Of a stretch of 6,824 bases of DNA, positions 1-5,868 are shown one piece after another. The DNA is taken from contig JAEWAH010000098.1 in NCBI GenBank assembly GCA_023391725.1, positions 1 through 6,824 on the forward strand, in the 5' to 3' direction. The translations under genes and the position numbers were made by a program. The stretch is from Bacillota bacterium. Lineage in GTDB: Bacteria; Bacillota; Clostridia; Christensenellales; Aristaeellaceae. The notes below the pieces were generated by a model. The model saw nothing but the letters and a program-made list of their open reading frames with translations. It was not told where the DNA came from and did no database searches. The first letter of the stretch is position 1. The number at the start of each line of letters is the position of its first letter.

Positions 1-2461
1 TCACATATCTGGCCTTTATTTGCAAGATCGGCTGCAGATAGACTGGCGAAAGCGATAGGCGGCAGTCGATGACCGCCACGCCGTCCCGGATGGACCCTTC
101 TGCTTCATACGCTCTTTGCACGGCCCGGTGGTATCCGGCCTTTTGCCAGGTCTCTCGGATGTTGCGATCATTGTCGGTGGGTGCGCGCCAGATGTTCAAT
201 GCCATGGGAGATGTAATCAGATTGTGCTGGTCAAAGCAAAGTTCATCGAACGCTCCCAGGCGGACGTCGAAACGGTAGCGGAAGTTTTCCCCTGCCACGG
301 TGATATACCGGTGGTCCTGCGTAACTGCCACCTTACCCGGTATGGGCGCTGGCAGCTTCTTTTCCTCCCGATGAAGCACGATCTGGTCAAAGCCCATCTT
401 CTGCCCAACAGGAATGAGGGGATGGCCGCCCTTGGAAAGGTACGTGATGTTCAGGAAGCAATCCCCGACTTTAGGTAAGTCAAAGTCAAGCCGGACCGCC
501 TTCTCCTGCCTGGGCGGGATAGAGAAAGCTGGAACAAGGCCGGTCTTCACGGTCTTGCCATCCTTGACCACTTCAAAGGATATATCCAATACGTCTTTTA
601 CGTCCACAAAATCCAGCTTGCTCAAGAAGAGGACTTCACCCTTTGCTAGGTCCCCAGCCCGCGCTCTTATGGGGCGGATCACGTTTTGATATTCCTTTAG
701 GCCCGTATGGGGCGTGCGGTCAGGATATACCAGGCCATCCATGCAGAAGTTGCCGTCATGGGGGAATTCTCCAAAGTCGCCGCCGTAGAAATACTTCTTT
801 TTCCCCTCCGGCGTTTTGCCCATGTATACGCTATGGTCGCACCATTCCCACACAAAGCCGCCTACGAACCCCGGGTATTTTGCCATCAGCTCTTCATAGT
901 CCTCCGCGTCCCCGGGGCCATTGCCCATAGCGTGGATGTATTCACACAGGATGAAGGGCCTTTTGTCTTTTCCTTCCGTGAAGTAATTTTCGATCTCCTT
1001 CAAAGAGGGGTACATGCGGCTGTACACGTCCAGCACGCTCACATCCACCGGCTCGTCCTTGGGGTGGAGATATTCGCTCTCATAATGCGTAAGCCGGTCC
1101 GGGTCGTATCCTTTGATCCAGCGCGCGGCTTCCTCAAAGTTCGGACCGTAGCCGGACTCGTTGCCCAGAGACCAGAAGATTACCGCGGGGCAGTTCTTGT
1201 CCCTGATCACGTTGCGCTGAACCCGGTCCAGGATGGCCTTTTTATACCGGGGATCCCGAGCCAGCTCGCTATAGTTGGCAGCCCATTCGCCGCCCAATCT
1301 TTCCGCGCAGCCGTGGGATTCGATATCGGACTCGGCGACCATGTAAAAGCCGTACTTGGCGCACAGCTGGGGGAACCAGGGAGCATTGGGGTAGTGGCTG
1401 GTGCGGATACCGTTGATGTTGTGCTGCTTCATCAGCGTAAGGTCGCGGATGGCCTGCTCACGGCTGATGGTGTAGCCCGTTACGGGATCGCTGTCGTGGC
1501 GGTTGGTGCCCTTGATGCGCACGGGCTTGCCATTTAAAAGCACTACGCCGTTTTTGATTTCAATGCGACGGATACCCACTTGCTGGGCGATGGTTTCCCC
1601 GTCGCCGGAAATGAGCAGTGTGTACAGCACAGGCGTTTCGGCTGTCCAATAGGAAGCCTGGCTCAATTCGAACCGGGCGGCGTGAAGCCCTTCCTTTTGG
1701 GCAATTTCTTTGCCTGCGGGATCCAGCAGTTTAAACGAGAGGGGGAATGCTTCCCCCGCATAGTCCACCTTCACATCGATGGCAGCGCCTTTATAGGCGG
1801 CGTCGGGGAAGGCCTTCACCGTTATATCCCAGACGTGGTTTTTGGGGCGAAGCAAAAGATACACATCCCGGAAGAGCCCCGACATGCGCAATTTGTCCTG
1901 ATCTTCCAAATAGCTTCCGTCGCACCATTTCACCACTGCCACGGTGATGGTGTTTTCCCCCGGGCGCACTTTGTCCGTGATCTCAAATTCCGCCGCGGCG
2001 TGGGAGACCTGGTGGTAGCCCGTAAACTGCCCGTTCACCCACAGGTACAGGCAGGAATCGGCGCCTTCCAGCGTCAAATAGCAGCGCATCCCCGTATTGG
2101 AAATGGCAAAGCGCCGGCGGTACACCCCGCAGGGGTTCTCCCGGGGCACGTAAGGCGGGTCGATAGGGAAGGGATAGCGCACATTGGTGTACTGGTGGCG
2201 GTCATAGCCGTGGTTTTGCCACACGCTGGGCACAGGGATGGTTTTATCGCCAAGGGGGAAGTCCTCCTGGCCGATGGTCTCGGGCACGTCTTCCACGCTT
2301 TCGTAATACGCGAAGGACCATTCGCCATTGAGCAGGATGCGCCGGGAATCCTCCGAACCGTCAAGCGCAGTTTCCTCGTTTTCATGAGGCAGATAGTACG
2401 CCCGGGGCGCAGCTGTACCCAAGTGGAGGACATCCGGGTTCTCATACAATTTTTCCAGCAT
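1..2461 (-). CDS. lacZ: Beta-galactosidase, glycoside hydrolase family 2 (LacZ type), 3' end cut by the window
   Basis: Cytoplasmic enzyme that hydrolyses terminal beta-galactosides such as lactose. One uninterrupted frame of 820 codons runs from an ATG at 2461 off the left edge; family members are about 1000-1030 residues, so roughly the last 200 are outside. Order seen: jelly-roll sugar-binding domain (about 50-215, with SGLFRDV), immunoglobulin-like domain, TIM barrel (about 310-610), second Ig-like domain, and the start of the small-chain beta-sandwich (WRAPTDNDR near 770). Residues align one-to-one with E. coli LacZ: His322 (H357), His356 in SHYPN (H391), Glu381 and His383 in IESHG (E416, H418, magnesium site), acid/base Glu435 in GNESGYG (E461), nucleophile Glu507 in LCEYIHAMGN (E537), Trp538 (W568). 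No signal peptide. The start is fixed by GGGAAGG at 2476-2470, eight bases upstream. It lies downstream of the zinc-ribbon gene on the same strand but has its own promoter. Exact galactoside preference cannot be read from sequence. Confidence 0.96.
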   Translation of the reverse strand, partial: MLEKLYENPDVLHLGTAAPRAYYLPHENEETALDGSEDSRRILLNGEWSFAYYESVEDVPETIGQEDFPLGDKTIPVPSVWQNHGYDRHQYTNVRYPFPIDPPYVPRENPCGVYRRRFAISNTGMRCYLTLEGADSCLYLWVNGQFTGYHQVSHAAAEFEITDKVRPGENTITVAVVKWCDGSYLEDQDKLRMSGLFRDVYLLLRPKNHVWDITVKAFPDAAYKGAAIDVKVDYAGEAFPLSFKLLDPAGKEIAQKEGLHAARFELSQASYWTAETPVLYTLLISGDGETIAQQVGIRRIEIKNGVVLLNGKPVRIKGTNRHDSDPVTGYTISREQAIRDLTLMKQHNINGIRTSHYPNAPWFPQLCAKYGFYMVAESDIESHGCAERLGGEWAANYSELARDPRYKKAILDRVQRNVIRDKNCPAVIFWSLGNESGYGPNFEEAARWIKGYDPDRLTHYESEYLHPKDEPVDVSVLDVYSRMYPSLKEIENYFTEGKDKRPFILCEYIHAMGNGPGDAEDYEELMAKYPGFVGGFVWEWCDHSVYMGKTPEGKKKYFYGGDFGEFPHDGNFCMDGLVYPDRTPHTGLKEYQNVIRPIRARAGDLAKGEVLFLSKLDFVDVKDVLDISFEVVKDGKTVKTGLVPAFSIPPRQEKAVRLDFDLPKVGDCFLNITYLSKGGHPLIPVGQKMGFDQIVLHREEKKLPAPIPGKVAVTQDHRYITVAGENFRYRFDVRLGAFDELCFDQHNLITSPMALNIWRAPTDNDRNIRETWQKAGYHRAVQRAYEAEGSIRDGVAVIDCRLSLSPVYLQPILQIKARYV

Positions 2462-2493
2462 GTTTATTTCCTTCCCAACGTCCGCTTATTTTG

Positions 2494-2529
2494 CTTTCCC
2501 ATTATATGATAAGGCGGTGCGCCCTGCAA
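2494..2529 (-). promoter_or_regulatory. Probable sigma-A promoter of lacZ
   Basis: On the minus strand a perfect TATAAT lies at 2506-2501, preceded with 17-base spacing by TTGCAG at 2529-2524 (three of six matches to TTGACA). Transcription would start near 2494, giving a leader of about 33 bases that contains the lacZ ribosome binding site. The weak -35 and the palindrome filling the spacer suggest a regulated promoter; this is inference. Confidence 0.65.
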
Positions 2530-2554
2530 TACCGGATTCGTGGGCGCACCGCCT
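2512..2554. repeat. 43-bp palindrome with self-palindromic arms in the lacZ promoter region
   Basis: AGGCGGTGCGCCC (2512-2524) is perfectly complementary to GGGCGCACCGCCT (2542-2554), a 13-bp stem around a 17-base loop. Each arm also contains a smaller palindrome with arms GGCG/CGCC and a 3-base centre (2513-2523 and 2543-2553); their centres are 30 bp apart. The left arm fills the spacer between the -10 and -35 of the lacZ promoter. On the minus strand the stem is followed by TTAT, not a proper T-run, and six T's lie before it, so it is a poor terminator for the zinc-ribbon gene. It may be a double operator, a weak terminator, or both. Confidence 0.7.
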
Positions 2555-2571
2555 AAAAAAGATGAAGTTTA

Positions 2572-3075
2572 TCAGTTTTTTGACAGGTCCTTGCCGCAAC
2601 CGGGGCAGAAGGAAAAATTACCTTCCAATCGCTGCCCGCACTCCGTGCAGAATTTTCCGGAAAGATGGGGTTGTAATTCTCGGGCGGGGGTCACCTGTCC
2701 GGGCTCCTGCTTGATCCAGGCGTCAGCCTGGTCGCCTTCCTCCTGCTTGTCTACGATGTCAAACAGGGAATACCGGTTCTTGCCTCTGGCGTTTTTGTAG
2801 TTGTATACCGCGCTGGCAATACCCCCAATGACGAATAGCACACCGAACAGGGGAAAGATGGTCGCGATGATCTTCGGCGGCCCCGGCATAGGAAAGTCGC
2901 TGAAAGAAGATGATACCCCGGGCATATCAAACCCGCCGAGGTTACCCAAACTGTTCTGCCCGGAGTTTAAGACGCTGGAAACCAGAACGGTCCACAGGAT
3001 GCCAAAGACAATAACGATGATGCTGCCCACAAAGCCCATGCCTGAAGGTCCGCGGCCTGGCTTGATGCTCTTCAT
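2572..3075 (-). CDS. Membrane protein with C-terminal zinc ribbon, function unknown
   Basis: A 167-residue protein. It has one hydrophobic helix at about residues 14-36, a Gly/Ser/Pro-rich loop (37-67), a second helix at about 69-91, a charged linker, and a C-terminal zinc ribbon with Cys143, Cys146, Cys157 and Cys160 (CTECG...CPGCG). Two helices with four cysteines at the C-terminal end suggest an integral membrane protein with both tails on the same, probably cytoplasmic, side. Such C-terminal zinc ribbons occur in many uncharacterised clostridial membrane proteins; no enzymatic motif is visible. The ATG at 3075 follows a purine-rich GAGAGGGGGGG tract (3095-3085), which acts as a strong though somewhat distant ribosome binding site. 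It precedes lacZ on the same strand by 110 bp. I do not recognise a specific family and infer no role in galactoside use. Confidence 0.85.
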   Translation of the reverse strand: MKSIKPGRGPSGMGFVGSIIVIVFGILWTVLVSSVLNSGQNSLGNLGGFDMPGVSSSFSDFPMPGPPKIIATIFPLFGVLFVIGGIASAVYNYKNARGKNRYSLFDIVDKQEEGDQADAWIKQEPGQVTPARELQPHLSGKFCTECGQRLEGNFSFCPGCGKDLSKN

Positions 3076-3100
3076 GTCATCCGCCCCCCCTCTCTTTTAC

Positions 3101-3136
3101 CTATATCAGTATAATGCGGCAGCTTCCAAATGGCAA
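3101..3136 (-). promoter_or_regulatory. Promoter of the zinc-ribbon gene
   Basis: TTGCCA at 3136-3131 (five of six to TTGACA), a 17-base spacer, and TATACT at 3113-3108 (five of six to TATAAT), both on the minus strand. The transcript would begin near 3101, leaving about 25 bases of leader that hold the G-rich ribosome binding site. An 11-base inverted repeat TGGCA-A-TGCCA (3131-3141) covers the -35 and could be an operator half; that last point is speculative. Confidence 0.65.
3110..3115 (+). promoter_or_regulatory. Perfect -10 hexamer, possible rightward promoter
   Basis: TATAAT on the plus strand overlaps four bases of the opposite-strand -10 (3108-3113). No recognisable -35 lies 16-18 bases upstream, where the sequence is a C/T run, and there is no TGn extension. 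It could drive the DUF5665-like gene, starting near 3122, but on sequence alone it is weak. Confidence 0.3.
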
Positions 3137-3191
3137 TGCCAGGCAGTCCACCTGTCGTTCCGGATGCATAAAAACCTTTCGCGCATGGCTT

Positions 3192-3515
3192 ATGAAGCAA
3201 TTGGAAAAGGTATGGCGGGGGGTGGAAGCTGTGAAGGACTGGCCGCAGGATTTGAAGGAAAAGATAAGTCAGTGGATGGAGGCTACCGAGCGGCTTCACC
3301 TGACGGAATACATCCAGTATGTGGAAAACAAGAAGAGAATGCTGTTCCTCCAGTTTATTGGCGGGCTGGCAAGGGGCCTGGGCACAGCGGTGGGTTTCAC
3401 TATCCTGGGGGCCATCGTGATCATAATCCTGCAGAACCTCGCCGCCCGCAACCTGCCCCTAATTGGCGACTTTCTGGCCAAGCTTGTGACCTTGGTGCAG
3501 AATAAGTTGGAATAG
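3192..3515 (+). CDS. Small membrane protein, DUF5665-like
   Basis: 107 residues from the ATG at 3192. An amphipathic, charged N-terminal half (about 1-50, with LTEYIQYVENKKRM) leads into a glycine-punctuated membrane helix at about 60-81 (GGLARGLGTAVGFTILGA), then a short amphipathic tail with LPLIGDFLAKLV. This layout and the RGLG...GFTILGA segment match my recollection of the DUF5665 family of small clostridial proteins, whose function is unknown. The start is uncertain: none of the candidates at 3114, 3192 or GTG 3231 has a clean ribosome binding site, although a G-rich GGGGGGTGGA (3217-3226) sits just before GTG 3231, which would give 94 residues. It lies 83 bp upstream of lspA but that gene has its own promoter. 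Confidence 0.75.
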   Translation: MKQLEKVWRGVEAVKDWPQDLKEKISQWMEATERLHLTEYIQYVENKKRMLFLQFIGGLARGLGTAVGFTILGAIVIIILQNLAARNLPLIGDFLAKLVTLVQNKLE

Positions 3516-3551
3516 ATGACATGAAAACATGCCCATGCTATAATAAGGAAG
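3516..3551 (+). promoter_or_regulatory. Strong promoter for the lspA-pseudouridine synthase operon
   Basis: ATGACA at 3516-3521 (five of six to TTGACA), exactly 17 bases, then a perfect TATAAT at 3539-3544 preceded by TGC, forming an extended -10. It begins immediately after the stop codon of the preceding gene. Transcription would start near 3551, giving a leader of about 48 bases before lspA. This is the best promoter match in the window and fits constitutive expression of housekeeping genes. Confidence 0.8.
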
Positions 3552-3598
3552 CTGGCGGCGGCTTTTCAAAAGAGCATAAGCCCGGCCGGGGATGGAAA

Positions 3599-4078
3599 AT
3601 GCAGATACGCTATTTGATCCCATTGTTCATATTCCTTGCGGATAGGTTTACAAAGATCTGGGCGCAGCGGGCACTTTCCGCTATCCCGGAGGGCTTTGTG
3701 CTGTGGCCGGGATTTGTCCGGCTGTACTATGTCCAAAATACCGGCATGGCCTTTGGCATGCTGCCCGGGCAGCGCTGGCTGTTGGTGGCCTTGAGCTTTG
3801 CGGCGCTCATCTTTGCACTCATCGCCTTGCGGCCCTATCGTTTGGGGCGCTGGGCGGAGGTATGCCTGCTGGTCATCCTGGGCGGGATGGCCGGGAACCT
3901 TACGGATAGGCTGCTCTTTGGCCATGTGGTGGACATGATCGATTTTACCTTCGTACGCTTTGCCATCATCAATGTGGCGGATATCGCTATCAGCCTGGGT
4001 GCGGTGTTTTTGTGCATCAGCCTGCTTTTTCGGCCCAACGACTGGCTCAAGAAGGGAGCTGAGCAAAAAAAGGCATGA
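3599..4078 (+). CDS. lspA: Lipoprotein signal peptidase (signal peptidase II)
   Basis: Integral membrane aspartyl protease that removes the signal peptide from prolipoproteins after diacylglyceryl addition to the lipobox cysteine. 159 residues, the usual length. Four membrane helices are visible (about 3-22, 60-78, 86-98 and 122-144). Family motifs: DRFTK near the N-terminus, NTGMAF (47-52), GGMAGNLTDR (95-104), VVDMIDF with catalytic Asp112, and NVADIAIS with catalytic Asp128. The ATG at 3599 is chosen because it follows GGGGATGGA and places the first helix directly at the N-terminus; an in-frame ATG at 3521 would add 26 polar residues and lies inside the promoter. Its last four bases (ATGA) overlap the pseudouridine synthase gene, indicating translational coupling. 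The lspA-RluD-type pair is conserved in Firmicutes (lspA-ylyB in Bacillus). Confidence 0.97.
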   Translation: MQIRYLIPLFIFLADRFTKIWAQRALSAIPEGFVLWPGFVRLYYVQNTGMAFGMLPGQRWLLVALSFAALIFALIALRPYRLGRWAEVCLLVILGGMAGNLTDRLLFGHVVDMIDFTFVRFAIINVADIAISLGAVFLCISLLFRPNDWLKKGAEQKKA

Positions 4079-4980
4079 CGGAACAGAAGATCGCCTGCCT
4101 GGCCGATGGCCGGGAAAGGCTGGATGTGCTTTTGAGCGATGCCGGCTCGCTCACCCGCTCCCGGGTGGGACAATTGATCCGGGATGGTTTTGCCTATGTA
4201 GACGGCCGGGTGGAGTTAAAGCCCGGCATGAAGCCCAAGGCGGGTGCTGTTCTTTCCCTCGCGCCGCCCCCCGAAAAACCGGCTGAAGCGATACCGCAGG
4301 ATCTGCCCCTTCATATCCTTTATGAGGATGATTATTTGGCAGTGGTTGAAAAGCCCTGCGGCATGGTGGTGCATCCCGCTGCAGGGAATGAGGATGGCAC
4401 GCTTGTCAACGCCCTTTTGCACCATTTGAAGGATTTGTCGGGCATCGGCGGGGTGATGCGCCCCGGTATCGTCCATCGGCTTGACAAGGATACATCAGGG
4501 CTTTTGCTGGTAGCCAAGCGTGATGACGCCCACCTGGAGCTTTCCCGGCAGCTTTCCCAGAGGGAAATGGAGAAGCATTATCTGGCGGTGGTGGAAGGCG
4601 TGATGAAGGAACCGCAAGGCGTGGTAGACGCGCCCATCGCGCGCAGCAAAACCGACCGCAAGCGCATGGCAATTGACCGTGAGGGGAGGATGGCGGTCAC
4701 GGAATGGCGCGTAGTGGAGGAGCTGAAAAGCGCTTCGCTCCTGGACATCCATCTGATCACCGGACGCACCCATCAAATCAGGGTGCACATGGCATCCATC
4801 CACCATCCGGTGGCGGGCGATCCCATTTATGGCCACAAAAATGGTCTGGCCGCACCCCGGCTTATGCTCCACGCATTCTCCCTGGCCTTTACCCACCCTA
4901 AGACTCACGAGCGGCTGCGCTTTGAGGCCCCGCCACCCGAAGCGTTTGAAAAGGCGCTGGAAAAGTTAAAAAAATCATGA
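4075..4980 (+). CDS. rluD: RluA/RluD-family large-subunit rRNA pseudouridine synthase
   Basis: Isomerises specific uridines to pseudouridine, most probably in 23S rRNA helix 69 if it is a true RluD orthologue. 301 residues, normal for the family. An S4 RNA-binding domain occupies about residues 14-62 (RLDVLLSDAGSLTRSRVGQLIRDG region), followed by the catalytic domain from about 78. HRLDKDTSGLLLVAK begins at 134; Asp137 in HRLD is the catalytic nucleophile position. The second family motif, TGRTHQIRVHM, lies in the C-terminal half, followed by DPIYG. ATG 4075 overlaps the lspA stop and follows an AAAAAAAGG stretch, so expression is probably coupled to lspA. Bacillus YlyB is the nearest contextual equivalent; the exact target uridines cannot be deduced from sequence. 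An intrinsic terminator follows 13 bases after the stop. Confidence 0.95.
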   Translation: MTEQKIACLADGRERLDVLLSDAGSLTRSRVGQLIRDGFAYVDGRVELKPGMKPKAGAVLSLAPPPEKPAEAIPQDLPLHILYEDDYLAVVEKPCGMVVHPAAGNEDGTLVNALLHHLKDLSGIGGVMRPGIVHRLDKDTSGLLLVAKRDDAHLELSRQLSQREMEKHYLAVVEGVMKEPQGVVDAPIARSKTDRKRMAIDREGRMAVTEWRVVEELKSASLLDIHLITGRTHQIRVHMASIHHPVAGDPIYGHKNGLAAPRLMLHAFSLAFTHPKTHERLRFEAPPPEAFEKALEKLKKS

Positions 4981-4992
4981 GAAATAATGGTT

Positions 4993-5025
4993 TGCCTGTC
5001 CCAAATAGTGGACAGGCATTTTTTT
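4993..5025 (+). terminator. Intrinsic terminator of the lspA operon
   Basis: TGCCTGTCC (4993-5001) pairs perfectly with GGACAGGCA (5010-5018), a 9-bp stem with an 8-base loop, followed directly by seven T's (5019-5025). This is a clean rho-independent terminator and closes the lspA-rluD transcription unit. Confidence 0.95.
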
Positions 5026-5041
5026 GCAGCTTGTTGCCTGC

Positions 5042-5070
5042 GCATGCGGAATGCGTGACAGGGGAAAATA
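5042..5070 (+). promoter_or_regulatory. Candidate sporulation-type (sigma-F-like) promoter before the PRC-barrel gene
   Basis: No good sigma-A promoter is visible between the terminator and the PRC-barrel gene. GGGGAAAATA at 5061-5070 fits the recalled sigma-F -10 pattern GGnnAnAnT, and GCATG at 5042-5046 is a one-off match to the -35 GYATA with 14-base spacing. The match is degenerate and the host is not known to sporulate, so this is speculative. Confidence 0.2.
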
Positions 5071-5119
5071 AGGTCGAACCATCAGATTTGTTTATTTTCC
5101 GGTTCAAAGGAGGGACAGG

Positions 5120-5638
5120 GTGACTGGCATCCAGGGATTGATCGGCCTGCCGGTGATACGCGGCGGAAAGACCGTGGGGATGTTGGAGCAGGCGATTCTG
5201 GAGGAAAGTGGAAGGAAATTGCGAGGAATCATCGTTCGTGAGGGTATTGGTGGCGCCAAATGGGTCGATAGAGAAGATATTCAGACCATTGGTGGAGTTT
5301 CCGTGCTCATCTCCGGAGACCTGAAAAGGCCGCCCAAAGAAGCGGGTTTCCGCCTGGGCAGGGTGCAGGATACCTCCGGCCTTCGCTTGGGCACGGTGAC
5401 AGACGCACTACTCAATCCGGACACCCTGGAGGTGGAAGCACTGGAGATCTCCAATGGCCCCGTGGATGACCTGCTCTACGGGCGCTGGCTGGCCAGCGAT
5501 TTCGTGCTCCGCCAACCTCCGGACGGCGGCGGTCCCCTCAGGAAAAAGCAGAAGACCCTGCCCTGGGTGCTGGTACCCGCCATGGACAGGCAAACCGGGA
5601 AGATGGAAAAAAGGAAGGGAGATGAAAAGAAAAGATGA
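5120..5638 (+). CDS. PRC-barrel domain protein (two barrel units)
   Basis: 172 residues starting at GTG 5120, which is fixed by an ideal AAGGAGG at 5106-5112, seven bases upstream. Two repeated beta-barrel units are seen: residues 6-68 (GLIGLPVIRGGKTVGMLEQ onward) and 76-130 (GFRLGRVQDTSGLRLGTVTD onward), each with the PRC-type pattern of a Gly-x-Val turn followed by a hydrophobic strand and an acidic turn. The C-terminal 35 residues are Lys/Arg-rich and probably disordered. There is no signal peptide, so it is likely cytoplasmic or peripherally bound to membrane or RNA. PRC barrels occur in photosynthetic reaction centre H subunit, RimM and many uncharacterised clostridial proteins; this is not RimM, as the RimM N-terminal domain is missing. 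It overlaps the following 47-residue gene by ATGA and lies upstream of a permease. Specific function unknown. Confidence 0.88.
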   Translation: MTGIQGLIGLPVIRGGKTVGMLEQAILEESGRKLRGIIVREGIGGAKWVDREDIQTIGGVSVLISGDLKRPPKEAGFRLGRVQDTSGLRLGTVTDALLNPDTLEVEALEISNGPVDDLLYGRWLASDFVLRQPPDGGGPLRKKQKTLPWVLVPAMDRQTGKMEKRKGDEKKR

Positions 5639-5778
5639 ACGTTGGAAAGGCGGCATTTACAGGGGCGCTGGGCTTTGCCATCGGCGCCGGGCTGATGATG
5701 ATGCCCAACAGCAACAAATGGCGTAAGGCGGTGCTGCGGCAGGCAGAAGAATTGCGCCGGGCTGCGAGAAACTGGTAA
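5635..5778 (+). CDS. 47-residue glycine-rich single-helix protein
   Basis: ATG 5635 overlaps the PRC-barrel stop codon (ATGA), and the frame runs 47 codons to TAA at 5776-5778. The protein has one hydrophobic, glycine-spaced helix at about 4-24 (GKAAFTGALGFAIGAGLMMM), then a strongly basic amphipathic tail (KWRKAVLRQAEELRRAARNW). The GxxxxGxxGxxxGxG spacing resembles glycine-zipper membrane peptides and the N-terminus of YtxH-like proteins. Coupling to the PRC-barrel gene, reading-frame integrity and a plausible protein pattern support it as real. Its ribosome binding site (AAGGGAG near 5614-5621) is slightly far, as is usual for coupled genes. Function unknown; it may anchor the PRC-barrel protein to the membrane, which is inference. 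Confidence 0.75.
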   Translation: MNVGKAAFTGALGFAIGAGLMMMPNSNKWRKAVLRQAEELRRAARNW

Positions 5779-5791
5779 CGTTGGGGCGGAG

Positions 5792-5812
5792 GCGGGGGAC
5801 GCTGTCCCCCGC
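5792..5812 (+). terminator. GC-rich hairpin after the PRC-barrel operon, no T-run
   Basis: GCGGGGGAC (5792-5800) pairs perfectly with GTCCCCCGC (5804-5812) around the 3-base loop GCT. It stands 13 bases after the stop codon of the small gene, where a terminator is expected, but TCAGCCC follows instead of T's. It may stabilise the mRNA end or pause polymerase; it is symmetrical enough to act on either strand. Confidence 0.4.
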
Positions 5813-5829
5813 TCAGCCCTTGGGATTAA

Positions 5830-5857
5830 TGGTGTAGGTGAGGGGAGTTGAACCCCT
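5830..5857 (-). other. tRNA-like 3' half (T-arm, acceptor strand, CCA) without a 5' half
   Basis: Minus strand, in tRNA numbering: T-stem AGGGG (5857-5853), loop TTCAACT fitting TTCRANY (5852-5846), T-stem CCCCT (5845-5841), acceptor strand CACCTAC (5840-5834), discriminator A (5833), and CCA (5832-5830). Every spacing is canonical and U70/A73 would suit alanine identity, as in tmRNA. However, no matching 5' acceptor strand (GTAGGTG or GTGGGTG) with a D-arm was found within 1 kb upstream or just downstream, and no tmRNA tag is visible. It may be a tRNA or tmRNA fragment, an attachment-site remnant, or coincidence with a plus-strand terminator. Confidence 0.3.
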
Positions 5858-5868
5858 CGCCTTTATAT
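5837..5868 (+). terminator. Terminator-like hairpin; also matches a tRNA 3' half on the minus strand
   Basis: On the plus strand GGTGAGGGG (5837-5845) pairs with CCCCTCGCC (5853-5861), nine pairs including one G-T wobble, with a 7-base loop, followed by TTTATAT. This would work as a moderate rho-independent terminator of the PRC-barrel operon. The same bases read on the minus strand give a five-pair T-stem, a TTCAACT loop, seven bases, A and CCA, which is described as a separate entry. Confidence 0.5.

Noticed and set aside
707..2509. Two long plus-strand open frames (707-1537 and 1580-2509).
   Set aside because: They lie antisense to the continuous lacZ frame, whose motifs match the family residue by residue; the plus-strand translations show no domain pattern and no ribosome binding sites.
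2555..2568. Plus-strand terminator at the lacZ promoter palindrome.
   Set aside because: The stem is followed by A's on the plus strand and no plus-strand gene ends nearby.
2801..3505. Plus-strand open frame of 234 codons spanning the divergent region.
   Set aside because: It is antisense to the zinc-ribbon gene and then out of frame over the DUF5665-like gene; its composition is Pro/Gly-rich and it crosses the promoter region.
3521..3598. Upstream in-frame start at 3521 for lspA.
   Set aside because: It falls between the -35 and -10 of the promoter and would add a polar extension before the first membrane helix; ATG 3599 has the ribosome binding site.
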